Assembly (NCBI GenBank): GCA_927798505.1
Contig: CAKMNE010000018.1
Location: 1-15,003 of the forward strand
Direction of reading: 5' to 3'
DNA from: an uncultured Bacteroidales bacterium
Lineage (GTDB): Bacteria > Bacteroidota > Bacteroidia > Bacteroidales > UBA932
DNA: 15,003 nucleotides
Part shown: one piece after another, positions 6,593 through 14,017 of the stretch
Layout: each line of letters begins with the position of its first letter
Numbering within the stretch: the first letter of the stretch is position 1
Translations under genes and position numbers: made by a program
Notes under the pieces: generated by a model
The model's input: only the letters and a program-made list of their open reading frames with translations
What the model was told of the DNA's origin: nothing
Database searches by the model: none

Positions 6593-9504
6593 CAGAATTT
6601 AACGTTAACGCCAAAGGTGAAGGACCTTGTCCTCGGGTAGTAGCTGAGGCCTTCTATGCCCGGAGCCAGTCCGCTGAGGGAAACCTCAGGGTCAACTCCC
6701 GAGTAGCCGGTCAGCACGAAGAGATTCTGTCCTGAGAGATAGACGCTGCAATTCTTCACGAGCGAGGTCTTCGGCACAGGGACATTGTAGGTGACAGTCA
6801 GGTTGTCGAGCTTGAGGTAGCTTGCATCCTCTATATACTTGGACGAATAAGCGTTCTTTCCTGTGTACTCAGGCTCGTCAAGCCAGCTTGCAAGCACGTT
6901 CTTCTGTCCGAATTCGGTGATGTTCTCATAAACCGCCTTCATCTGGTTCAAAACCACTCCGCCAAGGGAGCTGCGAAGCGCGGCGCTGATGGTGAACTGT
7001 CCGATTTCCACGCTGTTGCTCCATCCTATGGTGCAGAAAGGATTGGCATTGCCGAGTTTCACCCAGTCTTTCTCATTGCGCTGCTCCAGGTTTGCGGAGC
7101 CGCTGGACTTGAGCCCAAGATAAACCGGTCCGTAGAAGGTGCCTATTGCCTCGCCCTCAACCAGCCTCTGGCTGTAGCAGGCAAGAGGAGAGTTGAGCCA
7201 GCCAACGCGATACTCCTGTCCTGCAAACTCTTCGTTGGTGAAGGATATGAGCCTGTTCTCGTTGTGGGCAAAGGTGAAGGTGGTGTTCCAGGTTACGCTC
7301 TTGGACTTTACAGGAATGGCATTGAGGGTGAACTCTATGCCGGAGTTGCTGATTTTGCCCACATTGGTGAAGAGGGTGTTGTAGTCATAAGGCGGCACCG
7401 GCACCGTGTAGTTGTAAAGCAGGTCCGTGGTAAGGCGGTAGTAGTAATCCACCGCTCCGCTGATGCGGCCATCCAGCACTTCGTAGTCCAGACCAATGTT
7501 GAACTCCGACTTTTTCTCCCAGGCAAGATCCGGGTTGGCGTTGCTTGCAGGGGCATAGGCTGTCTGCCATTTGCCGTCATAGTAGAAATAACCGTCAGGC
7601 TTTACGAGGAAGAGGGACTTGTAGTTGTCGAAGTCCTGGTTTCCGGTCATACCGAATCCGGCGCGCAGCTTGAGTTCGTTCAGCCAGCTGAGTTCCTGCA
7701 TCCAAGGTTCCTGGGTAAGGCGCCATCCCAGGCTCACTGCCGGGAACCATCCCCATTTCTGGTTAGCTCCGAAACGGCTGGAGCCGTCACGGCGCAGGGA
7801 GGCGGAAACCATATACTTCTCCTTGTAGTTTGCCATCACACGGCCGAAGAAGGCCACATAGCGGTTGCCGTAGCGGCTGGAGCTCATATCTCCCTTGCCG
7901 TTCAGCAGGGCGGTTCCCGCACCTATGTTGTTCACATTGAAGTAGTCGGTGTCGAAACCGTAATTGTACATGTAAGTGGTAAAGGTCTCGGACTGCTCGA
8001 AGGTGTAGCCTGCAATTGCCTGAAGAGCCACTTCCCTGATTTTAGTGCTGTACTGCACAGTGCGCTCGTGCTGGAGGTTGGTCCTTCGGGTATTGTCAAT
8101 CTCGGCGGTTCCCTTCTGGGCCGTTTCACCAGGATAGTAGCGTGTCTTGTAGTCAGTGTAAAGGCTGTTTTTGCTGCCCCAGCTGACGAAGTTGTCCCAT
8201 TTCAGACCCTTCACCGGAAGAATGTTGAGAGTGAAGCGTCCGTTCACGGAAAGATCGTCCACATCGTAGCCGTTCTGACGCTCGTTGAGCATGGCCACAG
8301 GATTGTAGTAATCCATTCCTCCGATGGTGAAATAGCCACCGTTGTCCTCATCGGTTTCATCGTAGATAGGCTCGGTCGGGTTGTGCATGAAGGCCTGACG
8401 GAAGATGCCGGTACGGGTGCCGTTGAATTTGCGCTTGCCGTAACTGAAGTTTCCGTCGAAAGTGAGCCAGCCCTCGAGAGCCTCCTGGTGAATGTTGGTG
8501 CGGAAGAGGAACTTGTTGTTATCGTTGTTTCGCAGCAAACCCTGGTTCTGCTCCACGTTCATAGTGGTTCTATGGGAGAACTTCTCGCTGCCTCCGCTGA
8601 CCGCAACGCTGTGGCGGTGAGAAACCGGAGTGCGGGTAACCTCATTGAACCAGTCTGTCTGGGCGCCGTACTGGTATGCGGCGGCATCAGGAAGATAATT
8701 CTCTACGGTGTAGTTGTACTGCTCCGCAGTCATAGGCACCGCACGCGAGAGCAGGGTCTGCACTGAAGCCTGACCGCGGTACTCGACCGATGTGTGGCCG
8801 GCGCGGGCACGCTTGGTGGTGATAATGATCACGCCGTTGGTTCCGCGGGTTCCGTAAATGGCCGCAGCCGAACCGTCCTTGAGCACATCAATGGTCTCCA
8901 CTTCCTGGAAATTGATGGTCTGCAGGTCCGCTCCGCTGACTCCGTCGATGATGATCAGAGGACCCTGGCCTGCACTGAGGGTATTGGTTCCTCGCAGGAT
9001 GATTTCCATAGAACCGTTAGGGTCTCCTCCGTTAGGATTGGTGATGGAAAGACCGGCCACCTTTCCCTGGAGCATTGCGCTGGCATCGATGTAGGAACCC
9101 TTGTCAAGGGATTCGCTCCTGATGGAAGTAACCGAACCGGTAACCTCCTTCTTGGTGGTGGTTCCGTAACCGATTACCACGGTCTCGTCCAGCATAGTTG
9201 CGGCGGAAACCGGGAGCACTACCGGATAATTGTCCACACCGTCCTTCACGGTGAAAACGGTGTCATCATATCCGAAGAAGGAGACGGTGAAGGAATCGCC
9301 GGTCTTTGCGGCGATTTCGAATTTGCCGTCCATGTCAGCAATCACATAAGGGCTGCCCTTGGTGCTGACCACGCTTGCGCCCGGAAGAATTTCCCCGTCC
9401 GCGCCCTTTACCGCACCGGAAACGGTACGGGTCTGGGCCGAGGCGGTCAGGCCTGCCGCAAAACAGAAGGCCAGAAGCGCTATTATAGTATTTAATCTGT
9501 TCAT
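6592..9504 (-). CDS. SusC/RagA-family TonB-dependent outer-membrane transporter
   Basis: A 970-residue TonB-dependent transporter that, with SusD, moves ligand across the outer membrane using energy from TonB-ExbBD. Domains: signal peptide 1-23 (cleavage after ASA); carboxypeptidase-regulatory-like beta domain, about 27-100; TonB box region DETVVIGYG (106-114); plug domain, about 117-235, carrying the SusC signature EVETIDVLKDGSAAAIYG (201-218) followed by TRGTNGVIIITTK; then a 22-strand-type barrel ending in aromatic Phe (FGVNVKF). There is no N-terminal STN/secretin extension, so no sign of direct anti-sigma signalling; this fits control by the LacI regulator instead. It follows the permease stop by 6 nt and overlaps the SusD start by one base. 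Length is typical to slightly short for SusC proteins. Confidence 0.96.
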   Translation of the reverse strand: MNRLNTIIALLAFCFAAGLTASAQTRTVSGAVKGADGEILPGASVVSTKGSPYVIADMDGKFEIAAKTGDSFTVSFFGYDDTVFTVKDGVDNYPVVLPVSAATMLDETVVIGYGTTTKKEVTGSVTSIRSESLDKGSYIDASAMLQGKVAGLSITNPNGGDPNGSMEIILRGTNTLSAGQGPLIIIDGVSGADLQTINFQEVETIDVLKDGSAAAIYGTRGTNGVIIITTKRARAGHTSVEYRGQASVQTLLSRAVPMTAEQYNYTVENYLPDAAAYQYGAQTDWFNEVTRTPVSHRHSVAVSGGSEKFSHRTTMNVEQNQGLLRNNDNNKFLFRTNIHQEALEGWLTFDGNFSYGKRKFNGTRTGIFRQAFMHNPTEPIYDETDEDNGGYFTIGGMDYYNPVAMLNERQNGYDVDDLSVNGRFTLNILPVKGLKWDNFVSWGSKNSLYTDYKTRYYPGETAQKGTAEIDNTRRTNLQHERTVQYSTKIREVALQAIAGYTFEQSETFTTYMYNYGFDTDYFNVNNIGAGTALLNGKGDMSSSRYGNRYVAFFGRVMANYKEKYMVSASLRRDGSSRFGANQKWGWFPAVSLGWRLTQEPWMQELSWLNELKLRAGFGMTGNQDFDNYKSLFLVKPDGYFYYDGKWQTAYAPASNANPDLAWEKKSEFNIGLDYEVLDGRISGAVDYYYRLTTDLLYNYTVPVPPYDYNTLFTNVGKISNSGIEFTLNAIPVKSKSVTWNTTFTFAHNENRLISFTNEEFAGQEYRVGWLNSPLACYSQRLVEGEAIGTFYGPVYLGLKSSGSANLEQRNEKDWVKLGNANPFCTIGWSNSVEIGQFTISAALRSSLGGVVLNQMKAVYENITEFGQKNVLASWLDEPEYTGKNAYSSKYIEDASYLKLDNLTVTYNVPVPKTSLVKNCSVYLSGQNLFVLTGYSGVDPEVSLSGLAPGIEGLSYYPRTRSFTFGVNVKF

Positions 9505-9510
9505 TTCGTA

Positions 9511-10533
9511 TTAGTTACCGGATACCACAATGAGTCCGAGACCGATGATGAAGAAGAGGAACATCGCGGCCAGGAGACCATAGACCTTCTTGCTTGAGCC
9601 CTTGAACTCCTTCCATATGAATATACCCCAGATGGCGGCCACCATAGGTGCACCCTGACCGAGGGCGTATGAAACGGATGCTCCGGCCTTGCCTGCGGCA
9701 ATGTAGCTCAGCGCGGTACCGAGGCACCATATCATACCTCCGAGCATGCCGACAATGTGAGTCTTCGCATCACCCTTGAAGTAGGCCTTCATAGAGACAG
9801 GCTCGCCCAGGAAAGGCTTCTTCATCACCAGAGGTCCGAAAATGAAATGGCTTGCAAGCACTGCCAGGGAGAATACTACGATTGCGGTGTAAGGTCCAAC
9901 CTTGCCGGCCTCCATATTCGCGAAGTCCTTGAGGTCCATAGCCCTCATCACGAAAGATGAGAAGAAGGACATCACGATTCCCGCAACGAGGGCGAGGATG
10001 ACGCCCTTGCGCTGATCAGCCTTGCTGATGTTGGAGCTTCCCTTCTTGCCGGAAGCCACGCCGTTGAGAATGACGGCAACCACCACGAGAGCAACGCCGA
10101 GTGCAAGAAGAGGAACATTGCTCTTCAAGGCACCCTGAGCCATCTCCACGCGCAGGTTGTTGAATACTCCCAGCACCAGTGCGAGACCGCATCCCAGAGG
10201 GAAGGCAACGGACATACCGGCGATGGAAGTGGATGCGCTGAGAAGAATATTGGAAGCATTGAATATGAAGCCTCCGAGTACTATCCATCCTATGTTGGCA
10301 ATATCAGCCTGTGCGAGATCCTGGAAGAAATGGCGTCCTTCCGTTCCGAAAGAGCCGAGGGTGAGCGCAAGCAGAAGAGAGAAAATCACCATTCCGATTA
10401 CGTAGTCCCAGTAGAAGAGTTCATAGCGCCAACTCTTGGCAGCGGCCTTCTGGGTGTTTCCCCAGGAGCCCCAGCAGAGCATAATGACAAAGCAGAGAAT
10501 AACTGCTAACGGATAACTGTTGACGATTACCAT
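9511..10533 (-). CDS. DMT-superfamily sugar permease (GRP/RhaT/ureide-permease-like), probable ribose transporter
   Basis: A 340-residue polytopic inner-membrane protein with about ten hydrophobic segments, roughly at residues 8-25, 43-62, 81-101, 107-125, 140-161, 177-196, 214-237, 258-277, 284-304 and 318-338. The Trp/Gly-rich CWGSWGNTQK (20-29), the FYWDY segment (40-44) and the short Lys-rich cytoplasmic loop (163-176) fit DMT-superfamily sugar or ureide permeases often annotated as GRP-family sugar transporters in Bacteroidota. Such carriers are secondary transporters. Position between ribokinase (16-nt gap) and SusC (6-nt gap) argues that it brings the released pentose, or possibly a nucleoside, into the cytoplasm, analogous to the permease of the B. 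thetaiotaomicron ribose locus. Substrate is inferred from context only. Confidence 0.85.
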   Translation of the reverse strand: MVIVNSYPLAVILCFVIMLCWGSWGNTQKAAAKSWRYELFYWDYVIGMVIFSLLLALTLGSFGTEGRHFFQDLAQADIANIGWIVLGGFIFNASNILLSASTSIAGMSVAFPLGCGLALVLGVFNNLRVEMAQGALKSNVPLLALGVALVVVAVILNGVASGKKGSSNISKADQRKGVILALVAGIVMSFFSSFVMRAMDLKDFANMEAGKVGPYTAIVVFSLAVLASHFIFGPLVMKKPFLGEPVSMKAYFKGDAKTHIVGMLGGMIWCLGTALSYIAAGKAGASVSYALGQGAPMVAAIWGIFIWKEFKGSSKKVYGLLAAMFLFFIIGLGLIVVSGN

Positions 10534-10549
10534 AAAAAGTGCTGATTAA

Positions 10550-11440
10550 TTATTTGATATCTGACCTGAACGGGATGCTGTCCTGAGCACCCATTTTCTG
10601 AACTGTGAGGGCCGAAGCCTTTGTTGCGAACCCGGCGGCATCGACCAGGCTGCAGCCTTCACTGAGTGCGACACACAGGGCACCGCAGAAGGTGTCACCG
10701 GCAGCGGTAGTATCAACTGCCTTGACTTTGAGAGAAGGAACGAGGGTCCTTGTGCCTTCGCTGATGACAAGGGACCCCTTGCTTCCGAGGGTAACGACTA
10801 CGTCCTTTACGCCGAGTTGCATAAGCTTTTCAACTGCGGCGTCCAGATTGTCCCCGACCCCGCTGAGCAGGGCGGATTCGGTCTGGTTAGGCGTGATAAG
10901 GGAAATATAGCCGAATAATTCATCTGGAAGATGACAGGCAGGAGCCGGATTGAGAATCACATAGACACCCGCCTCATGGGCGATCTTTGCGGCACGGAGC
11001 ACGCTCTCCACCGGAATCTCGAGCTGGAGGATGAGATAGTCCGCACTGCGGATAACATCCGCCACGCTGTCCACGTCTTCAGGAGTAAGGTCGGCATTGG
11101 CTCCGGGAGCCACTGCAATGCAGTTCTCCGCATTGCCGTCCACCAGAATCAGGGCAGTTCCCGACGCCTTGTCGGAACGCAATATGCGGGAGCAGTCTAT
11201 GCCTTCTTTCTGATATCCCGCTATTGCATTGTCACCGAAGATGTCCCTTCCCACCTTGCAGATGAAAGACACATCTGCGCCGAGACGCTGTGCAGCTACT
11301 GCCTGATTTGCTCCCTTTCCCCCGGGGCCCATACGAAATTCTCCCCCAAGCACGGTCTCACCAGGCTTGGGAAGTCTGTCGCCTTTGATCGTCATATCGG
11401 TATTGCTGCTTCCGATAACGACTACTTTAGCTTTATGCAT
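10550..11440 (-). CDS. rbsK: Ribokinase (PfkB family)
   Basis: A 296-residue cytoplasmic kinase converting D-ribose and ATP to ribose 5-phosphate, feeding the pentose phosphate pathway. Length is close to the ~300 residues of ribokinases. Motifs: N-terminal sugar-binding GSSNTD (10-15); PfkB signature 1 GPGGKGANQA (38-47); NPAPA (164-168); PNQTE (184-188); TLGSKGS (217-223); and signature 2 DTTAAGDTFCG (243-253) with catalytic base Asp249 and the anion hole AAGD. The GGKGANQA form is characteristic of ribokinase rather than fructokinase or 2-keto-3-deoxygluconate kinase. It is the first gene of the operon, preceded by an ~84-nt leader with an operator-like dyad. It anchors the assignment of the locus to ribose use. 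A related pentose, deoxyribose or a nucleoside remains a possible alternative substrate. Confidence 0.93.
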   Translation of the reverse strand: MHKAKVVVIGSSNTDMTIKGDRLPKPGETVLGGEFRMGPGGKGANQAVAAQRLGADVSFICKVGRDIFGDNAIAGYQKEGIDCSRILRSDKASGTALILVDGNAENCIAVAPGANADLTPEDVDSVADVIRSADYLILQLEIPVESVLRAAKIAHEAGVYVILNPAPACHLPDELFGYISLITPNQTESALLSGVGDNLDAAVEKLMQLGVKDVVVTLGSKGSLVISEGTRTLVPSLKVKAVDTTAAGDTFCGALCVALSEGCSLVDAAGFATKASALTVQKMGAQDSIPFRSDIK

Positions 11441-11475
11441 TGCTTATGAATATTATATGGTTATTCAGTGTTATT

Positions 11476-11499
11476 GGTTGCGATAACGATTGCGCTACC
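11476..11499. promoter_or_regulatory. Operator-like dyad in the leader of the ribokinase operon
   Basis: Arms GGTTGCG (11476-11482) and CGCTACC (11493-11499) are inverted with one mismatched pair. The right arm includes ATTGCGCTAC (11489-11498), which matches 8 of 10 positions of the perfect palindrome near the repressor gene. It would lie about 25-48 nt downstream of the predicted operon start site, a position suited to a roadblock operator. The transcript could also fold here as a 7-bp stem with a 10-nt loop, but no U-run follows, so it is not an intrinsic terminator. Confidence 0.5.
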
Positions 11500-11529
11500 T
11501 TAAAAACCATCACGAAAGTACAAGAAACG

Positions 11530-11559
11530 CAAATAAAATCAATTAATTTCTCTAACAAA
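11530..11559 (-). promoter_or_regulatory. Predicted promoter of the six-gene operon
   Basis: On the minus strand, TTTG (plus-strand CAAA 11556-11559) is followed after 18 nt by TTTATTTG (11530-11537), one mismatch from the Bacteroidota -7 consensus TAnnTTTG. The predicted start is near 11524, leaving a leader of about 84 nt before the ribokinase ATG. The weaker -7 match and shorter spacer than in the divergent repressor promoter may leave room for regulation. Confidence 0.5.
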
Positions 11560-11572
11560 GATTGTAAAATTT

Positions 11573-11603
11573 TTTGAGAATTGTGCGCAATATTCTAATT
11601 TTG
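11573..11603 (+). promoter_or_regulatory. Predicted promoter of the LacI-family regulator gene
   Basis: TTTG (11573-11576), a 19-nt spacer, and TAATTTTG (11596-11603) match the Bacteroidota -33/-7 consensus exactly. The predicted start is near 11608, giving a leader of about 24 nt to the ATG at 11632. The -33 box lies only 13 nt from the -33 box of the divergent operon promoter. Confidence 0.72.
11581..11590. promoter_or_regulatory. Candidate LacI-family operator in the promoter spacer
   Basis: TTGTGCGCAA contains the palindromic core TGCGCA and lies entirely between the -33 and -7 boxes of the regulator promoter. Its TGCGCAA is repeated exactly 21 bp downstream. Palindromes centred on CG are the usual targets of LacI-family dimers. 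Confidence 0.55.
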
Positions 11604-11612
11604 TTGCGCAAC
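11603..11612. promoter_or_regulatory. Candidate LacI-family operator over the regulator start site
   Basis: GTTGCGCAAC is a perfect 10-bp palindrome centred on CG. It begins at the last base of the -7 box and covers the predicted transcription start, so a bound repressor would block initiation. Its TGCGCAA element lies two helical turns (21 bp) from the copy in the promoter spacer, placing both on the same DNA face. Confidence 0.62.
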
Positions 11613-11631
11613 CAGAAGCGTAATTACATCA

Positions 11632-12627
11632 ATGAAAGAGACCTTATCATCAATGGCAGAGAGACTTGGCTGTTCCGCCACAACTATTTCACGGGTTTTG
11701 AGCGGAAAGGCCGAAAAGTATCGAATCAGCGAAGCTACGGTGAAGGCCGTATTGCGCGAAGCCCGCAGGTGCAACTACACCCCGAGCGCGACCGCGCAAA
11801 TTTTGCGCACTAAAAAATCCAACACCATAGGTCTTTTGCTGCCATCCGTCTCAAACCCATATTTCGCCGATATGGCAAGCGTGATTATCTCCGAACTGTC
11901 GGACAGCAACTTCACCACAATAGTCGTGGACACTATGGAAAGCGAGCAGAAGCTCAACGAGAGTGCCCGCTCCCTGATTTCCCGTCAGGTTGACGGACTG
12001 ATTGCAGTTCCTTGCGGAGAAAACGGAGAGGAGATGGAGATGCTCAGCGGTCACACCCCGCTGGTGCTCATTGACAGATATTACGAAAACACCTCCCTGC
12101 CCTTTGTCACCACCAACAACTATCAGGGAGGACTGGACGCAACGAAACATCTGCTGAGCCGTGGACACAGCAGGATCACCTGCATCCAGGGAGTGCAGAG
12201 CTCTATGCCCAACAAGGAAAGGGTAAAAGGCTATTGCAGGGCTATGGAGGAAGCCGGGCTGGCGGAGAACATCAATATCGTTGGCAACGAGTTCTCGGTC
12301 CAGAACGGTTATCTGGAGGCAAAGCTGCTGATGAGCAGGGAAATAAGGCCGACCGCCATATTCGCCCTGAGCAATACCATTATGCTGGGCGCGCTGAAGG
12401 CAATACGGGAGGCGGGACTCAGCATCCCGCAGGACGTCGCCCTCATATCCTTCGACAACAATCTGTATATGGACTATATGACTCCTTCCATCACCCGCAT
12501 CAGCCAGCCTGTGGAGGATATGTCAAAGCTTGCCGTGAAAATACTTCTCGACAAGCTTAACGGAGAATCAAACTGCAACTCCCAGCTGAGGCTTTCGCCT
12601 ATGATGGTGGCGGGAGAATCAGCCTGA
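11632..12627 (+). CDS. LacI/GalR-family transcriptional regulator of the ribose-type operon
   Basis: A 331-residue DNA-binding repressor of normal family length. The N-terminal helix-turn-helix is at about residues 3-25 (LSSMAERLGCSATTISRVLSG), the hinge helix at about 49-60 (YTPSATAQILRT), and a periplasmic-binding-protein-like effector core follows, with NPYFADM (75-81), DRYYEN (148-153), GHSRITCIQG (178-187), the ALSNTIMLGAL segment (245-255) and SFDNN (273-277). The effector fold suggests sensing of a sugar or sugar phosphate, plausibly ribose, which is inference. Divergent orientation and shared control region make the six-gene operon the likely target, and palindromes over its own promoter indicate autorepression. 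The ATG lacks a Shine-Dalgarno sequence, as usual in Bacteroidota. The gene ends one base from the convergent oxidoreductase gene. Confidence 0.93.
   Translation: MKETLSSMAERLGCSATTISRVLSGKAEKYRISEATVKAVLREARRCNYTPSATAQILRTKKSNTIGLLLPSVSNPYFADMASVIISELSDSNFTTIVVDTMESEQKLNESARSLISRQVDGLIAVPCGENGEEMEMLSGHTPLVLIDRYYENTSLPFVTTNNYQGGLDATKHLLSRGHSRITCIQGVQSSMPNKERVKGYCRAMEEAGLAENINIVGNEFSVQNGYLEAKLLMSREIRPTAIFALSNTIMLGALKAIREAGLSIPQDVALISFDNNLYMDYMTPSITRISQPVEDMSKLAVKILLDKLNGESNCNSQLRLSPMMVAGESA
11794..11808. promoter_or_regulatory. Perfect palindrome inside the regulator gene (possible auxiliary operator)
   Basis: GCGCAAA (11794-11800), one central base, and TTTGCGC (11802-11808) form a perfect inverted repeat in the codons for the hinge helix, residues about 54-59. 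It carries the same GCGCAA half-site as the two promoter operators and its centre lies about 193 bp from the nearer one, a workable looping distance. Coincidence with conserved hinge codons cannot be excluded. Confidence 0.4.
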
Positions 12628-12628
12628 A

Positions 12629-14017
12629 CTATTTTTCGTTGAGATAATCCCTTATCGCGGCAGCGGCCTTGCGGCCTGCGCCCATGGCGAGGATGACAGT
12701 GGCGGCGCCTGTAACTGCATCGCCTCCCGCGAACACTCCTTCACGGGTGGTGGCTCCCCTTTCGTCTGCGACTATGCCTCCCCTGCGGGTGGTCTGCAGG
12801 CCATCTGTAGTATTGGCAATCAGCGGGTTAGGCGAAGTGCCGAGGGCCATTATGACTGTCTCGGTCTCAATTTCGAACTCGGATCCCGGGATGACCACAG
12901 GTGAGCGGCGGCCCGACTCATCCGGCTCACCGAGCTCCATGCGCACGCAGCGCAGGGCCCGCACCCATCCGTTCTCGTCTCCCAGCACCTCGACCGGGTT
13001 GGTGAGCATATCGAAAATGATGCCGTCCGCCTTGGCGTGGTGCACTTCCTCGCGGCGCGCCGGCAGTTCGTTTTCCGTGCGGCGATAGACGATATGCACC
13101 TCAGCCCCGAGGCGAAGAGCTGTGCGCGCCGCGTCCATAGCCACATTGCCTCCTCCCACTACGCAAACCTTGCGGCCGGCGTGGATAGGGGTGAGATAGT
13201 CCTCGCGGTAGGCCTTCATCAGGTTGTTGCGGGTGAGGAACTCGTTGGCGGAGAAGACGCCGTTGCAGTTCTCGCCCGGGATGCCCATGAATTTCGGAAG
13301 GCCCGCTCCGGACCCTACGAACACGGCCTTGAACCCTTCCTTGTCGAAGAGATCGTCTATGGTCAGGGTTCGACCTATGATGACATCCGTCTCGATCTTC
13401 ACGCCAAGCTGGCGCACCTCATCTATTTCGTGCGCAAGCACCGTGTCCTTAGGGAGGCGGAACTCGGGGATGCCGTAAACCAGCACGCCGCCAACCTTGT
13501 GAAGGGCTTCGAATATGGTGACGTCGTAGCCCCATTTCGCGAGGTCACTCGCGCAGGCAAGACCTGCCGGGCCGGAGCCTACTATTGCCACCTTTTCTCC
13601 CTTGCCGACCTTCTCCACTTCCGCCTTTGGAGCCACTCCGTTCTCGCGGCACCAGTCGGCCGCAAAGCGCTCCAGGTTGCCGATTGCGACGCTCTCGCCC
13701 TTGACGCCGAGCACGCAGCTGCCCTCACACTGGGTTTCCTGCGGGCACACACGGCCACACACTGCAGGAAGAGAGGAATCCACGGCTATGATGCCGGCGG
13801 CTCCAAGCACATCCCCTTCCTTGATTTTCTCTATGAATTCAGGAATGCTGATGCCTACCGGACAGGCGGCAACGCAGCGCGGGTTCTTGCAGTGAAGGCA
13901 CCTTGCGGCCTCCTGCTGAGCCTCCTCAAGATTGAATCCGAGGCTTACCTCATCGAAATTGCAGGCCCTCACCTTAGGGTCCTGCTCCCTGACCTTTGTT
14001 CTTGGTGCTCTTACCAT
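12629..14017 (-). CDS. nfnB: NfnB/GltD-type NAD(P)H oxidoreductase, large flavoprotein iron-sulfur subunit
   Basis: A 462-residue cytoplasmic flavoprotein of the glutamate synthase small-subunit family, commonly annotated as NADPH-dependent glutamate synthase. Cysteines for [4Fe-4S] clusters are at 40, 43, 48, 52 and 87, 91, 97, 101. An FAD-binding VAIVGSGPAGL (143-153) and NADP-binding VVGGGNVAMD (286-295) followed by YRR (311-313) are visible, as is the closing GGDAVTGA FAD motif (431-438). The preceding gene encodes the NfnA-type subunit and overlaps it by 7 nt. That pairing, with no GltB large subunit in view, points to an NADH-dependent ferredoxin:NADP+ oxidoreductase (Nfn) or SudAB-like complex rather than true glutamate synthase. 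In Nfn the pair can couple NADH and reduced ferredoxin to NADP+ reduction by electron bifurcation. No functional link to the ribose locus is apparent. Confidence 0.88.
   Translation of the reverse strand: MVRAPRTKVREQDPKVRACNFDEVSLGFNLEEAQQEAARCLHCKNPRCVAACPVGISIPEFIEKIKEGDVLGAAGIIAVDSSLPAVCGRVCPQETQCEGSCVLGVKGESVAIGNLERFAADWCRENGVAPKAEVEKVGKGEKVAIVGSGPAGLACASDLAKWGYDVTIFEALHKVGGVLVYGIPEFRLPKDTVLAHEIDEVRQLGVKIETDVIIGRTLTIDDLFDKEGFKAVFVGSGAGLPKFMGIPGENCNGVFSANEFLTRNNLMKAYREDYLTPIHAGRKVCVVGGGNVAMDAARTALRLGAEVHIVYRRTENELPARREEVHHAKADGIIFDMLTNPVEVLGDENGWVRALRCVRMELGEPDESGRRSPVVIPGSEFEIETETVIMALGTSPNPLIANTTDGLQTTRRGGIVADERGATTREGVFAGGDAVTGAATVILAMGAGRKAAAAIRDYLNEK

Noticed and set aside
7264..8766. 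Long plus-strand open frame of 500 codons opposite the SusC gene.
   Set aside because: The minus-strand frame has full SusC domain structure; the antisense product is low-complexity Val/His/Gly-rich without family motifs.
11476..11499. Hairpin in the operon leader considered as an attenuator or terminator.
   Set aside because: The stem has a mismatch and no U-run follows; an operator reading fits better with the shared half-site.
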